Part shown: positions 1 through 6,460 of the stretch, in pieces | Layout: every line of letters starts with the position of its first letter | How positions within the stretch are numbered: position 1 is the first letter of the stretch | Assembly: GCA_023268955.1 (NCBI GenBank) | Contig: JALRJW010000237.1 | Span: forward strand, 1 to 6,586 | Origin: Aliarcobacter sp. | GTDB taxonomy: Bacteria; Campylobacterota; Campylobacteria; Campylobacterales; Arcobacteraceae | Direction: 5' to 3' | DNA length: 6,586 nucleotides | Notes under the pieces: model-generated | Databases searched by the model: none | What the model was told of the DNA's origin: nothing | The model's input: the letters and a program-made list of their open reading frames with translations, nothing else | Position numbers and translations under genes: made by a program

Positions 1-1308
1 TAAATCAAACCTTCTATCGTACTCTGCATCTAAAGCAACAATTCCCCTGTTGCCAAGTTCTATCTCTAGGTTAGAAACTATATTTTTACTGAAGACTTCC
101 ATATATTTACCATGACTAGCTTCACTCCACTCTTCAAATGACTGTGAGTTTCTTTTTGCAAAAAAAGCCATTACAAAGAATTTTGCTAAAAATGTTCCTA
201 TTTGAATAGCTGCGGTTGCTATATTTACTCCATTTTCCCCAAGACCTGTTGCTAAAAACATTCCTAAAACAGCAATTAAAACAGCTGCAATACCCCAAAA
301 TACTATAGTTAATATTTTTGTTTCTTTAATTCTTGAAACATCATACCCTATTGCTTTGTTGTTTTTTTTCATCCATGAAGTTAAAATAAAAATTTTTATT
401 GGTATTAAAACTATTAAAGCGATAATTACAATATTCATATTGTTTTGAATAGTTGCTGTATCTAGCCAAGGTAAGTGGTATCCACCAAAAAACAAAGTTA
501 CAATAATAGCACTAGATGCACTCATAGCACTATATTCACCAACTTGAAATAACCCAAATCTCATAGCTGAATATTCAGTATGATAACCAGCTACAATTTC
601 AGATTCACCTTCAGCGATATCAAAAGGAGCTCTATTAGTTTCAGCAAATGCACAAACGATAAAAATGATAGCAGCTAAAGGTTGAATAAATATTCCCCAT
701 GTTGGAATTACACCTAAATAAGTTCCAGCTTGAGCATTTACCATATCAGATAAATGAATTGAACCATAAGAGATTAAAATAGAAATTATTGATAATCCCA
801 TTGCTGCTTCATATGAAATAACTTGAGCAGAAGCTCTAATAGAACCTAAAAGCCCATATTTACTAGCAGATGAATATCCACCTAAAATAATACCATATAC
901 ACTAAGTCCAGCAAAGGCTAAAAACCACATGATTCCCAGCTGATTTGGAATAGCTTGCATCATGTATTCTTTTCCATTTATTACTAAATTATCAGCAAAT
1001 GGAATAGTTGCAAAAGTTAAAAACGAACATATAAATACTATAGCAGGTGCTAAAGTAAAAAAAAATTTATATTTGATGTGTTGTGGCGTAAAATCTTCTT
1101 TAAATACAAGTTTTAACATATCAGCAAAACTTTGAATTAATCCACCAAGTCTAAGTGGTCCTATATTACATCTGTTTGGACCAGATCTATCTTGCATAAA
1201 ACCAGATACTCTTCTTTCCCACCATACAAAAACAGGTGTTAATCCAACTGCTAAAAACACAGCTAGTAAAATATTTACCATTATAATTATGATTGTTTCT
1301 ATATTCAT
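1..1308 (-). CDS. nuoH: NADH-quinone oxidoreductase subunit H (NuoH), 3' end beyond window
   Basis: Membrane subunit of complex I that forms much of the quinone-access channel at the junction with the peripheral arm. I translated 436 codons from the ATG at 1306-1308 to the window edge without a stop. Family motifs seen: ERR at residues 31-33, QDRSGPNR at 39-46, FADMLKLVFKED at 61-72, and ETNRAPFDIAEGESE at 223-237, the conserved loop near the quinone cavity. Hydrophobic helices lie at about 7-28, 84-104, 126-146, 165-184, 205-222, 262-277, 291-310, 332-354 and 364-384. The ATG overlaps the nuoG TGA (ATGA), implying translational coupling. Oddity: usual NuoH proteins have about 325-365 residues, yet this one has 436 in the window and is still open. 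After GGYHLPW (275-281) it has two extra hydrophobic segments and a charged tail (385-436), and the usual RYDQ-type segment is not seen. The identity is certain; the C-terminal structure is not. Confidence 0.95.
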   Translation of the reverse strand, partial: MNIETIIIIMVNILLAVFLAVGLTPVFVWWERRVSGFMQDRSGPNRCNIGPLRLGGLIQSFADMLKLVFKEDFTPQHIKYKFFFTLAPAIVFICSFLTFATIPFADNLVINGKEYMMQAIPNQLGIMWFLAFAGLSVYGIILGGYSSASKYGLLGSIRASAQVISYEAAMGLSIISILISYGSIHLSDMVNAQAGTYLGVIPTWGIFIQPLAAIIFIVCAFAETNRAPFDIAEGESEIVAGYHTEYSAMRFGLFQVGEYSAMSASSAIIVTLFFGGYHLPWLDTATIQNNMNIVIIALIVLIPIKIFILTSWMKKNNKAIGYDVSRIKETKILTIVFWGIAAVLIAVLGMFLATGLGENGVNIATAAIQIGTFLAKFFVMAFFAKRNSQSFEEWSEASHGKYMEVFSKNIVSNLEIELGNRGIVALDAEYDRRFDL

Positions 1309-2744
1309 AATAGATTTCCTTTTTCAATCATACCTTTTATTTCTTCAATAATATTAGTAATGTTTGGAAGTGGATTATCTTTTTTCATTTTTGAAATCAC
1401 TTTTTGCTCTATCCCATCACAGTTTATGTATGTTCCACTTTTTTCATAAAAAGAAGCCATTGGAATAGCTATATTACAGTGTTTAATACTTAGGCAATTA
1501 TGTGAAAAAATACCTATGATAGTTTTATCTTCAAACTGTTTTGTATTTTCTTCAAAACATTCATTACCTAATATAACTATATTTTTGCAAGAATTTATAG
1601 CATCTTCAAAATACTCTTTTGATTGGTTGATTTCAAGTTTATCAAATGCTTTTCTATTTGCTTTTCTATCACTTTTTCTTAGATAATCATCTCCAAAACT
1701 TTCATCAAAACTATTTGGTGAATATCCACTTATTTTTGCATTTAAAATATTTGCTAAACTTCTAAGATTTGTCATTTCTTCTAAAGATAAATTTGCATCA
1801 AGTACGAAAAGTGTTTTTTCGCCTTTATTTAAAATCGCAAATAATTGAGCAATTGCATTTGAAATATTTGATTGGCTTCCATTTACAATAGCTGTTAAAA
1901 ATCTATTTTCATTCTCTTTATGATAAGAAAGTCTTCCCTCATCACACATAAACCAACCATTAACTTCTTTGTTTACTCTTGGTCTAAATCTATAAACGAT
2001 ATCATCTTTGTATTTTTCTTTTCTATGGTCAACATAGATATTACAACCCTTAGCACATCCATTACAAATTGCATTAAATGTTTCTAAAAACCAAACACGC
2101 TGCTTAAATCTAAAATCCTTTGAAGTTAAAGCTCCAACGGGACATAAATCAACAACATTCATAGCATATGGATTTGATAAAGGTTTTCCTGGAAAAGTTC
2201 CAATTACTGAGTGGTCTGCCCTTGATATTACACCAAGTTCATTTGTTTTTGTGATATCTTTGCAAAATCTTACACATCTAGTACAAAGTACGCATCTTTC
2301 TTGGTCTAACATTACATTAGAACCTAAGTCTTCTCTTTTTCTAGCATGGTTTTTAGCTTCAAGATTCATTCTTGATTCATAAAAACCTGATTCCATGTAG
2401 TAATCTTGCAGTTTGCATTCTCCTGCTTGATCGCAAGTAGGGCAATCAATAGGGTGATTGATAAGTTCTAATTCAAGAATATCACGTCTAACTTTTTCAA
2501 TATTCTTTCCAGTAGTTCTTACAATCATCCCATCTTTTATAGGAGTATCGCATGAGATTTGAGGTCTTTTTTGACCTTCAATCTCTACCATGCACATTCT
2601 GCAGTTACCATCTTTACCTAAGGCTTGGTGATAACAAAAGTGAGGTATATGAATATTCTCATCAAGTAGTTTATCAATCAGCAAGCTACCCTTTGGTGCT
2701 TGCATCTCTTTTCCATTGATAGTGATATTTACAATCTCACCCAT
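1305..2744 (-). CDS. nuoG: NADH-quinone oxidoreductase subunit G (NuoG), short form
   Basis: Iron-sulfur subunit of the complex I peripheral arm that carries electrons from NuoF toward the quinone. It has 479 residues. In order: an N-terminal [2Fe-2S] ferredoxin fold (ligands C37, C48, C51, C65); a His-Cys cluster (H97, C101, C104, C110); a [4Fe-4S] site (C151, C154, C157, with C201 in CPVG); and the extra N7-type cluster motif (C227, C230, C234, C267) that only some bacteria have. Residues 290-479 are a reduced remnant of the molybdopterin-oxidoreductase-like domain, recognisable by EKSGTYINCDG at 434-444. E. coli NuoG has about 908 residues, so roughly half of that domain's usual bulk is absent. 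The ending is natural: the TGA overlaps the nuoH ATG and the frame is intact throughout, so this is not a visible truncation. The start is supported by AAAGGGG 6 bases upstream. It lies 34 bases after gltA in the same direction. Confidence 0.95.
   Translation of the reverse strand: MGEIVNITINGKEMQAPKGSLLIDKLLDENIHIPHFCYHQALGKDGNCRMCMVEIEGQKRPQISCDTPIKDGMIVRTTGKNIEKVRRDILELELINHPIDCPTCDQAGECKLQDYYMESGFYESRMNLEAKNHARKREDLGSNVMLDQERCVLCTRCVRFCKDITKTNELGVISRADHSVIGTFPGKPLSNPYAMNVVDLCPVGALTSKDFRFKQRVWFLETFNAICNGCAKGCNIYVDHRKEKYKDDIVYRFRPRVNKEVNGWFMCDEGRLSYHKENENRFLTAIVNGSQSNISNAIAQLFAILNKGEKTLFVLDANLSLEEMTNLRSLANILNAKISGYSPNSFDESFGDDYLRKSDRKANRKAFDKLEINQSKEYFEDAINSCKNIVILGNECFEENTKQFEDKTIIGIFSHNCLSIKHCNIAIPMASFYEKSGTYINCDGIEQKVISKMKKDNPLPNITNIIEEIKGMIEKGNLL
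1317..1323 (-). promoter_or_regulatory. Ribosome binding site of nuoH
   Basis: On the minus strand this reads AAAAGGA, 8 bases before the nuoH ATG. It lies inside the last codons of nuoG. It supports the ATG at 1306-1308 as the true start, together with the ATGA stop/start overlap. Confidence 0.6.
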
Positions 2745-2750
2745 TGTTTT

Positions 2751-2757
2751 CCCCTTT
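2751..2757 (-). promoter_or_regulatory. Ribosome binding site of nuoG
   Basis: AAAGGGG on the minus strand, 6 bases before the ATG at 2742-2744, in the 34-base gap after gltA. It fixes the nuoG start. I see no terminator hairpin in this gap, so gltA and nuoG are probably co-transcribed. Confidence 0.65.
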
Positions 2758-2778
2758 TATTAGGTTTTTTAATTGCTA

Positions 2779-4065
2779 TTAGTTACCTGTATATAATTGT
2801 CTTGGTCTAGCAATTTTATGTTTAGGATCTTGTTTTAATTCAGACCATTGTGCTAACCATCCTGGAGTTCTACCGATTACGAATAATGGTGTAAACATAG
2901 CAGTTGGAATTTTAAGAGCAGTTAAAATAACACCTGAATAGAAGTCGATATTTGGATATAATCCTCTTTGTTTGAAGTAATCATCATTTAATGCTGCTTC
3001 TTCTACTGCTGCTGCTACGTCTAATAATTTAGAATCTAAGTTTAACTCTTCTCTTAATTTATCTTGTAATCCTTTTAATGTTTCAGCTCTAGGGTCTCTG
3101 TTTTTATAAACTCTGTGTCCGAATCCCATTAATCTAAATGGATCATTTTTATCTTTAGCTTTAGCAATAAATGAAGGAACATTTTTAACATCACCAATCA
3201 TTTTTAATTGATCCATAACTTTTTCATTAGCACCACCATGAGCAGATCCCCATAATGCAGAAATACCAGATGCGATAGATACATAAGGGTGAGCTTCAGT
3301 TGAACCAACGTTTCTAACAGTTGTTGTAGAAGCATTTTGTTCGTGGTCTGCATGTAAAGTTAAGATAGCATCTAATGCATCGATTTCAACTTGTTTGATT
3401 TCATCATTTAATCCATCACCTAAGTATTTCATTCTTCCACCTGGATAAGCTCTCATCATATATAAGAAGTTTTCAGTGAAGTATCTGTTTACGTCTGGGT
3501 AAATTAATGGAGTACCAATTGAGTTTCTATAAGCCATAGCTGCAATAACTGGCATTTTAGCTAAGATTCTTCTTCTCATTAATTTGAATTCTTCTTCATT
3601 TTCTAAGTTTAAGTGCTCTTTATAGAATGCAGACATTGCCATAGTTGCTGCTCCCATTGTTGCCATTGGGTGTGCACCATCTGGTAGAGCATCAAATAAT
3701 CTAATGATACCTTCATTTAAAAATGATCTGTGTCTAATTTCTAAGTCAAAGTTTTTAGAAGCTTCAGGAGTTGGTAATTTACCTCTCATTAATAAATAAG
3801 AAACATCTAAGAAAGAGTATTTACCTGCTAAATCAGCAATATCATAACCTCTATATCTTAACTCTGAATTTTCACCATCAATAAATGTGATTTTTGATTC
3901 ACAAGATGCTGTTGACGTATAACCTGGGTCATAAGTAAACATTCCTGAATCTTTGTAGAAAGTTGAAATATCTACAACTGAAGGTCCTCTTGTCCCATCA
4001 ATAATATTATACTCATACGAATTACCATTTCTGTTGTCAGTTAATGTCATTGTATTTTTTGCCAT
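2779..4065 (-). CDS. gltA: Citrate synthase (type II), embedded in the nuo operon
   Basis: Condenses acetyl-CoA with oxaloacetate to citrate and CoA in the cytoplasm, the entry step of the TCA cycle. It has 428 residues, close to the 427 of E. coli GltA. Catalytic residues are visible at a constant +12 offset from E. coli: H276 in SAHGG (H264), H317 in GFGHRVY (H305) and D374 in NIDFYSG (D362). The binding residues H238/H241 in LHADHEQNAST, R326 in RDPRA and R399 in IGRTPG are also present. The protein ends at RPRQLYTGN, without the short basic tail of the E. coli enzyme. E. coli GltA has Cys206, which is linked to NADH inhibition. No cysteine lies in the matching region (about 200-235), where the sequence differs, so control by NADH cannot be assumed. 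The start has TAGGAG 7 bases upstream. The gene sits 27 bases after nuoF and 34 before nuoG, on the same strand, which is not the classical nuo order. Confidence 0.97.
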   Translation of the reverse strand: MAKNTMTLTDNRNGNSYEYNIIDGTRGPSVVDISTFYKDSGMFTYDPGYTSTASCESKITFIDGENSELRYRGYDIADLAGKYSFLDVSYLLMRGKLPTPEASKNFDLEIRHRSFLNEGIIRLFDALPDGAHPMATMGAATMAMSAFYKEHLNLENEEEFKLMRRRILAKMPVIAAMAYRNSIGTPLIYPDVNRYFTENFLYMMRAYPGGRMKYLGDGLNDEIKQVEIDALDAILTLHADHEQNASTTTVRNVGSTEAHPYVSIASGISALWGSAHGGANEKVMDQLKMIGDVKNVPSFIAKAKDKNDPFRLMGFGHRVYKNRDPRAETLKGLQDKLREELNLDSKLLDVAAAVEEAALNDDYFKQRGLYPNIDFYSGVILTALKIPTAMFTPLFVIGRTPGWLAQWSELKQDPKHKIARPRQLYTGN

Positions 4066-4072
4066 ATATTTT

Positions 4073-4078
4073 CTCCTA
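4073..4078 (-). promoter_or_regulatory. Ribosome binding site of gltA
   Basis: TAGGAG on the minus strand, 7 bases before the ATG at 4063-4065, within the AT-rich 27-base gap after the nuoF stop. It is a strong site, which suits independent initiation on a shared transcript. Confidence 0.65.
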
Positions 4079-4092
4079 TAATAAATTAAATT

Positions 4093-5337
4093 TTAAATTA
4101 AATGTTTTTCAAATTCTTGAGGGAATTTTAAAAGTATACTTTTTATGATGTCTTTAACTGCAGGTGCGAAAACACAAATAGTTTTACCATTCATAGTTTC
4201 ACAAACATCTAAAATAGTTTGTATATCTTCTTTTGTTCCATTTCCTTCAAGAACTTTTTTTAAAGTTTTATCAATCCAACCACATCCTTCTCTACAAGGT
4301 GTGCATTGACCACATGATTCATGGTGATAAAACTCTATTAGATTTTTTGCTACATCAAGCATTGATGTATCTTCATCTATAACAATCATTCCTCCTGTAC
4401 CTAAAGTAGAACCAATATCCCACATCGATTCATAATCTAAAACTGCATTTTCAACTTCCTGTGCAGTTAAGATAGGACATGACGATCCACCTGGGATAAT
4501 GGCTTTTAATCTCTTACCTTCTTTCATTCCGCCCCCAAGAATGTTAAGAAAATCGATCATTTTATTCCCATAAGCCATTTCATAAACACCTGGATTGTTA
4601 ACAGGTCCTGAAATTGCAAATAGCATAGTGCCAGGAGATTTTTCTGTTCCGTATTTTGTATAACCCTGCGCACCGTTTTCAACAATGTTCGGAACAGAAG
4701 CAATAGTTTCTACATTGTTGACAGTGGCAGGATTGTTAAAGAACCATTCACACTCTTTACCATGTGGTTTAAGTCTAGGATGGCCTCTTTTCCCCTCTAA
4801 AGATTCAATTAAAGCTGATTTTTCTCCACAGATATAAGCACCCGCTCCTCTGTGAACTGTAATATCAAGTTTAAAATTATGACCCATAACAGAATCACCA
4901 ATAATTCCAGCTTCATAAGCTTCATCAATAGCTTCTTGCATTCTGTCAGAGAAAAATTTGTACTCACCCCTTATATAAATGTAAGCATGATTTGCACTAA
5001 TTGCATAGCAAGAACAAATAATACCTTCAATTAATAAGTGTGGGTCATATTGAAAAATTTGTCTATCTTTAAAAGTACCAGGTTCACTTTCATCACCATT
5101 TACAATTAAGTATCTAGGACGTTCGTCAACAGGTGGCATTAATTCCCATTTTGGACCACAAGGTGCTCCACCACCACCTTTTCCTCTAAGTCCTGATGCT
5201 ACAACTTCAGCTGTAACATCACTAGGACTCATAGAAAAAAGTTTTTCTATACTTGAATATCTACCATTTTGTCTAGCAATTTCTAGTTTATGTGAATTTG
5301 GAATATCAAAATTTTTACTAACAATTTTAGTTATCAT
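4093..5337 (-). CDS. nuoF: NADH-quinone oxidoreductase subunit F (NuoF) with an altered nucleotide pocket
   Basis: The FMN-carrying subunit that normally oxidises NADH and passes electrons to the Fe-S chain. It has 414 residues (E. coli 445). Visible: the flavin-binding Gly-rich loop GLRGKGGGGAPCGPKW at 49-64, NGDESEPGTFKDR at 80-92, GAGAYICGEKSAL at 164-176, NNVET at 207-211, and N3 [4Fe-4S] ligands C342, C345, C348 and C388. Oddities, using a gapless offset of 12 from Thermus Nqo1 and 10 from E. coli: adenine-stacking Phe70, Phe78 and Phe205 (Nqo1) correspond to A58, L66 and G193. The second Glu of the usual GEE motif (E. coli Glu183) is K173. Glu97 and Lys202 (Nqo1) are kept as E85 and K190. 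FMN and cluster functions look intact, while NADH recognition looks changed. The ATG overlaps the nuoE TGA (ATGA), with AAAGGAG 7 bases upstream. The subunit identity is sure; the electron donor is not. Confidence 0.95.
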   Translation of the reverse strand: MITKIVSKNFDIPNSHKLEIARQNGRYSSIEKLFSMSPSDVTAEVVASGLRGKGGGGAPCGPKWELMPPVDERPRYLIVNGDESEPGTFKDRQIFQYDPHLLIEGIICSCYAISANHAYIYIRGEYKFFSDRMQEAIDEAYEAGIIGDSVMGHNFKLDITVHRGAGAYICGEKSALIESLEGKRGHPRLKPHGKECEWFFNNPATVNNVETIASVPNIVENGAQGYTKYGTEKSPGTMLFAISGPVNNPGVYEMAYGNKMIDFLNILGGGMKEGKRLKAIIPGGSSCPILTAQEVENAVLDYESMWDIGSTLGTGGMIVIDEDTSMLDVAKNLIEFYHHESCGQCTPCREGCGWIDKTLKKVLEGNGTKEDIQTILDVCETMNGKTICVFAPAVKDIIKSILLKFPQEFEKHLI

Positions 5338-5822
5338 TTTTCTACTCCTTTACATTTATTGATAAGTTCATCTACTTTATCAATAGTTAATTTTTCATGA
5401 TAATCACCATCTAAAGCAAACATAGGTGCTCCACCACATGCTCCTAGACACTCAACTTCACTTAAATGAAATAAACCATCTTCACTTGTTTGACCAGGTT
5501 CAATACCAATAGTTTTTTTAATATGTTCTTTAATCTCTTTAGAACCACATAACATACATGATAGAGTTTTACAAAGTTCAATATGGTGTTTACCAATTGG
5601 CTTTAAATTAAACATAGTATAAAAAGTAGCTACTTCATATACTTGCATTGGTGATTTATTTAATCTTTGGGCAATATATTCCATAGCTTCAGGACTTACC
5701 CAGTTTTCTTGCTCTTGAACTAACCATAAAGCTGGTAGCATGCAAGAGTCACTATTTGGGTATCTTGTTAAATATTTTTGGAATTTAGTTTCATTTTCAG
5801 GATTGAAGGTAAAAGTGCTCAT
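5334..5822 (-). CDS. nuoE: NADH-quinone oxidoreductase subunit E (NuoE)
   Basis: Thioredoxin-fold [2Fe-2S] subunit that packs against NuoF at the electron-input tip of complex I and carries cluster N1a. It has 162 residues, the normal size for the family (about 160-180). The N-terminal helical part includes VSPEAMEYIAQRLN at 42-55 and VYEVATFYTMFNLKP at 61-75, a strongly conserved NuoE stretch. The cluster ligands are C84 and C89 (CKTLSC) and C125 and C129 (CLGAC), with the usual CxxxxC and CxxxC spacing. An extra Cys (C92) follows the first pair and is not a standard ligand. The ATG at 5820-5822 overlaps the nuoD TAA by one base. AGGGGAG lies 11 bases upstream, slightly far but acceptable. 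The TGA overlaps the nuoF ATG. Nothing in it mirrors the unusual changes seen in NuoF. Confidence 0.96.
   Translation of the reverse strand: MSTFTFNPENETKFQKYLTRYPNSDSCMLPALWLVQEQENWVSPEAMEYIAQRLNKSPMQVYEVATFYTMFNLKPIGKHHIELCKTLSCMLCGSKEIKEHIKKTIGIEPGQTSEDGLFHLSEVECLGACGGAPMFALDGDYHEKLTIDKVDELINKCKGVEK
5345..5351 (-). promoter_or_regulatory. Ribosome binding site of nuoF
   Basis: AAAGGAG on the minus strand, 7 bases before the nuoF ATG and inside the last codons of nuoE. It supports the start that overlaps the nuoE stop. Confidence 0.65.
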
Positions 5823-6460
5823 TATCTATCAAACTCCCCTGCAATAAAGTTCATACTTGCCATTGTAACAACAGCATCAGCTAACATTCCACCCTCAACA
5901 ATTCTTGAATATGCTCCAAGTGAATAATAACAAGGTGGTCTGCATTTAACTTTATATGGTGTTCCTTCTCCATTGCTAACTATGAAAAATCCTAATTCAC
6001 CATTTCCAGCTTCAGTAAAACTATAATGTTCACCAGCTGGAACTTTTACACCTTCAAAAGTAAGTTTAAATTGATTCATTAAACCTTCAATATTTGTGTA
6101 AACATCTTTTTTATTTGGTAAAATAATTCCTTGGTGGTCAACATTAATAGCTCCATCTGGTAAATCTTTCATAGCTTGATTAATGATTCTAATTGATTGT
6201 TTCATCTCTTCAAATCTACACATCATTCTGTCATAAACATCACCATGACTACCGATTATTACATCAAAATCATATTTATCATAATCATAATATGGTCTAT
6301 CTTTTCTTAAATCATGAGCTACACCAGTTGCTCTTAAATTTGGTCCTGAAATTCCCGCACTTAAAGCAAAATCTGGTTTTATAATACCAACATCTTGTGT
6401 TCTATCAAGGTAGATTTTATTGTGAGCAATTAAAGATAAAGCATCATCAACAGCAGGGAT
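5822..6460 (-). CDS. nuoD: NADH-quinone oxidoreductase subunit D (NuoD), C-terminal half only
   Basis: The 49-kDa-type subunit of complex I that lines the quinone-reduction site with NuoB and NuoH. About 212 native residues are present, starting at IPAVDDAL and running to the stop. A full separate NuoD has about 400-410 residues. Visible family segments: YLDRTQDVGIIKP, ALSAGISGPNLRATG, DLRKDRPYYDYD, GAINVDHQGI, KCRPPCYYSLGAY and the typical ending IAGEFDR. The N-terminal quinone-site His and Tyr region is not in the window. Upstream of 6460 the reading frame stays open to the window edge, but the encoded residues (for example VIFDCPPPGPDDLRSVY) do not resemble NuoD and the base composition changes, so I end the native gene at about 6460. 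A TTG at 6548-6550 could be taken as a start, but it lies in the foreign segment and is not credible. Whether nuoC is separate or fused cannot be seen. Confidence 0.9.
   Translation of the reverse strand: MPAVDDALSLIAHNKIYLDRTQDVGIIKPDFALSAGISGPNLRATGVAHDLRKDRPYYDYDKYDFDVIIGSHGDVYDRMMCRFEEMKQSIRIINQAMKDLPDGAINVDHQGIILPNKKDVYTNIEGLMNQFKLTFEGVKVPAGEHYSFTEAGNGELGFFIVSNGEGTPYKVKCRPPCYYSLGAYSRIVEGGMLADAVVTMASMNFIAGEFDR
5834..5840 (-). promoter_or_regulatory. Ribosome binding site of nuoE
   Basis: AGGGGAG on the minus strand, inside the 3' end of nuoD. The 11-base spacing to the ATG is longer than for the neighbouring genes. The overlapping TAATG suggests coupling to nuoD translation. Confidence 0.5.

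Noticed and set aside
340..380. Frameshift at the 8-base homopolymer as the cause of the long NuoH
   Set aside because: Both other frames reach a stop within about 10 codons, while the present frame continues with membrane-like sequence.
2745..2778. Terminator between gltA and nuoG
   Set aside because: There is a T run on the plus strand, but no stem-forming inverted repeat in the 34-base gap.
4066..4092. Separate promoter for gltA in the gap after nuoF
   Set aside because: The only -10-like AT-rich stretch abuts the ribosome binding site, which would leave almost no leader; no matching -35 was seen.
4852..5034. Plus-strand open frame of 60 codons
   Set aside because: It lies wholly inside nuoF on the opposite strand, has no ribosome binding site of note and no recognisable protein features; it is a shadow of nuoF.
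6193..6384. Plus-strand open frame of 63 codons
   Set aside because: It lies inside the conserved part of nuoD, and its His/Leu-rich low-complexity product is what the antisense of this coding sequence would give.
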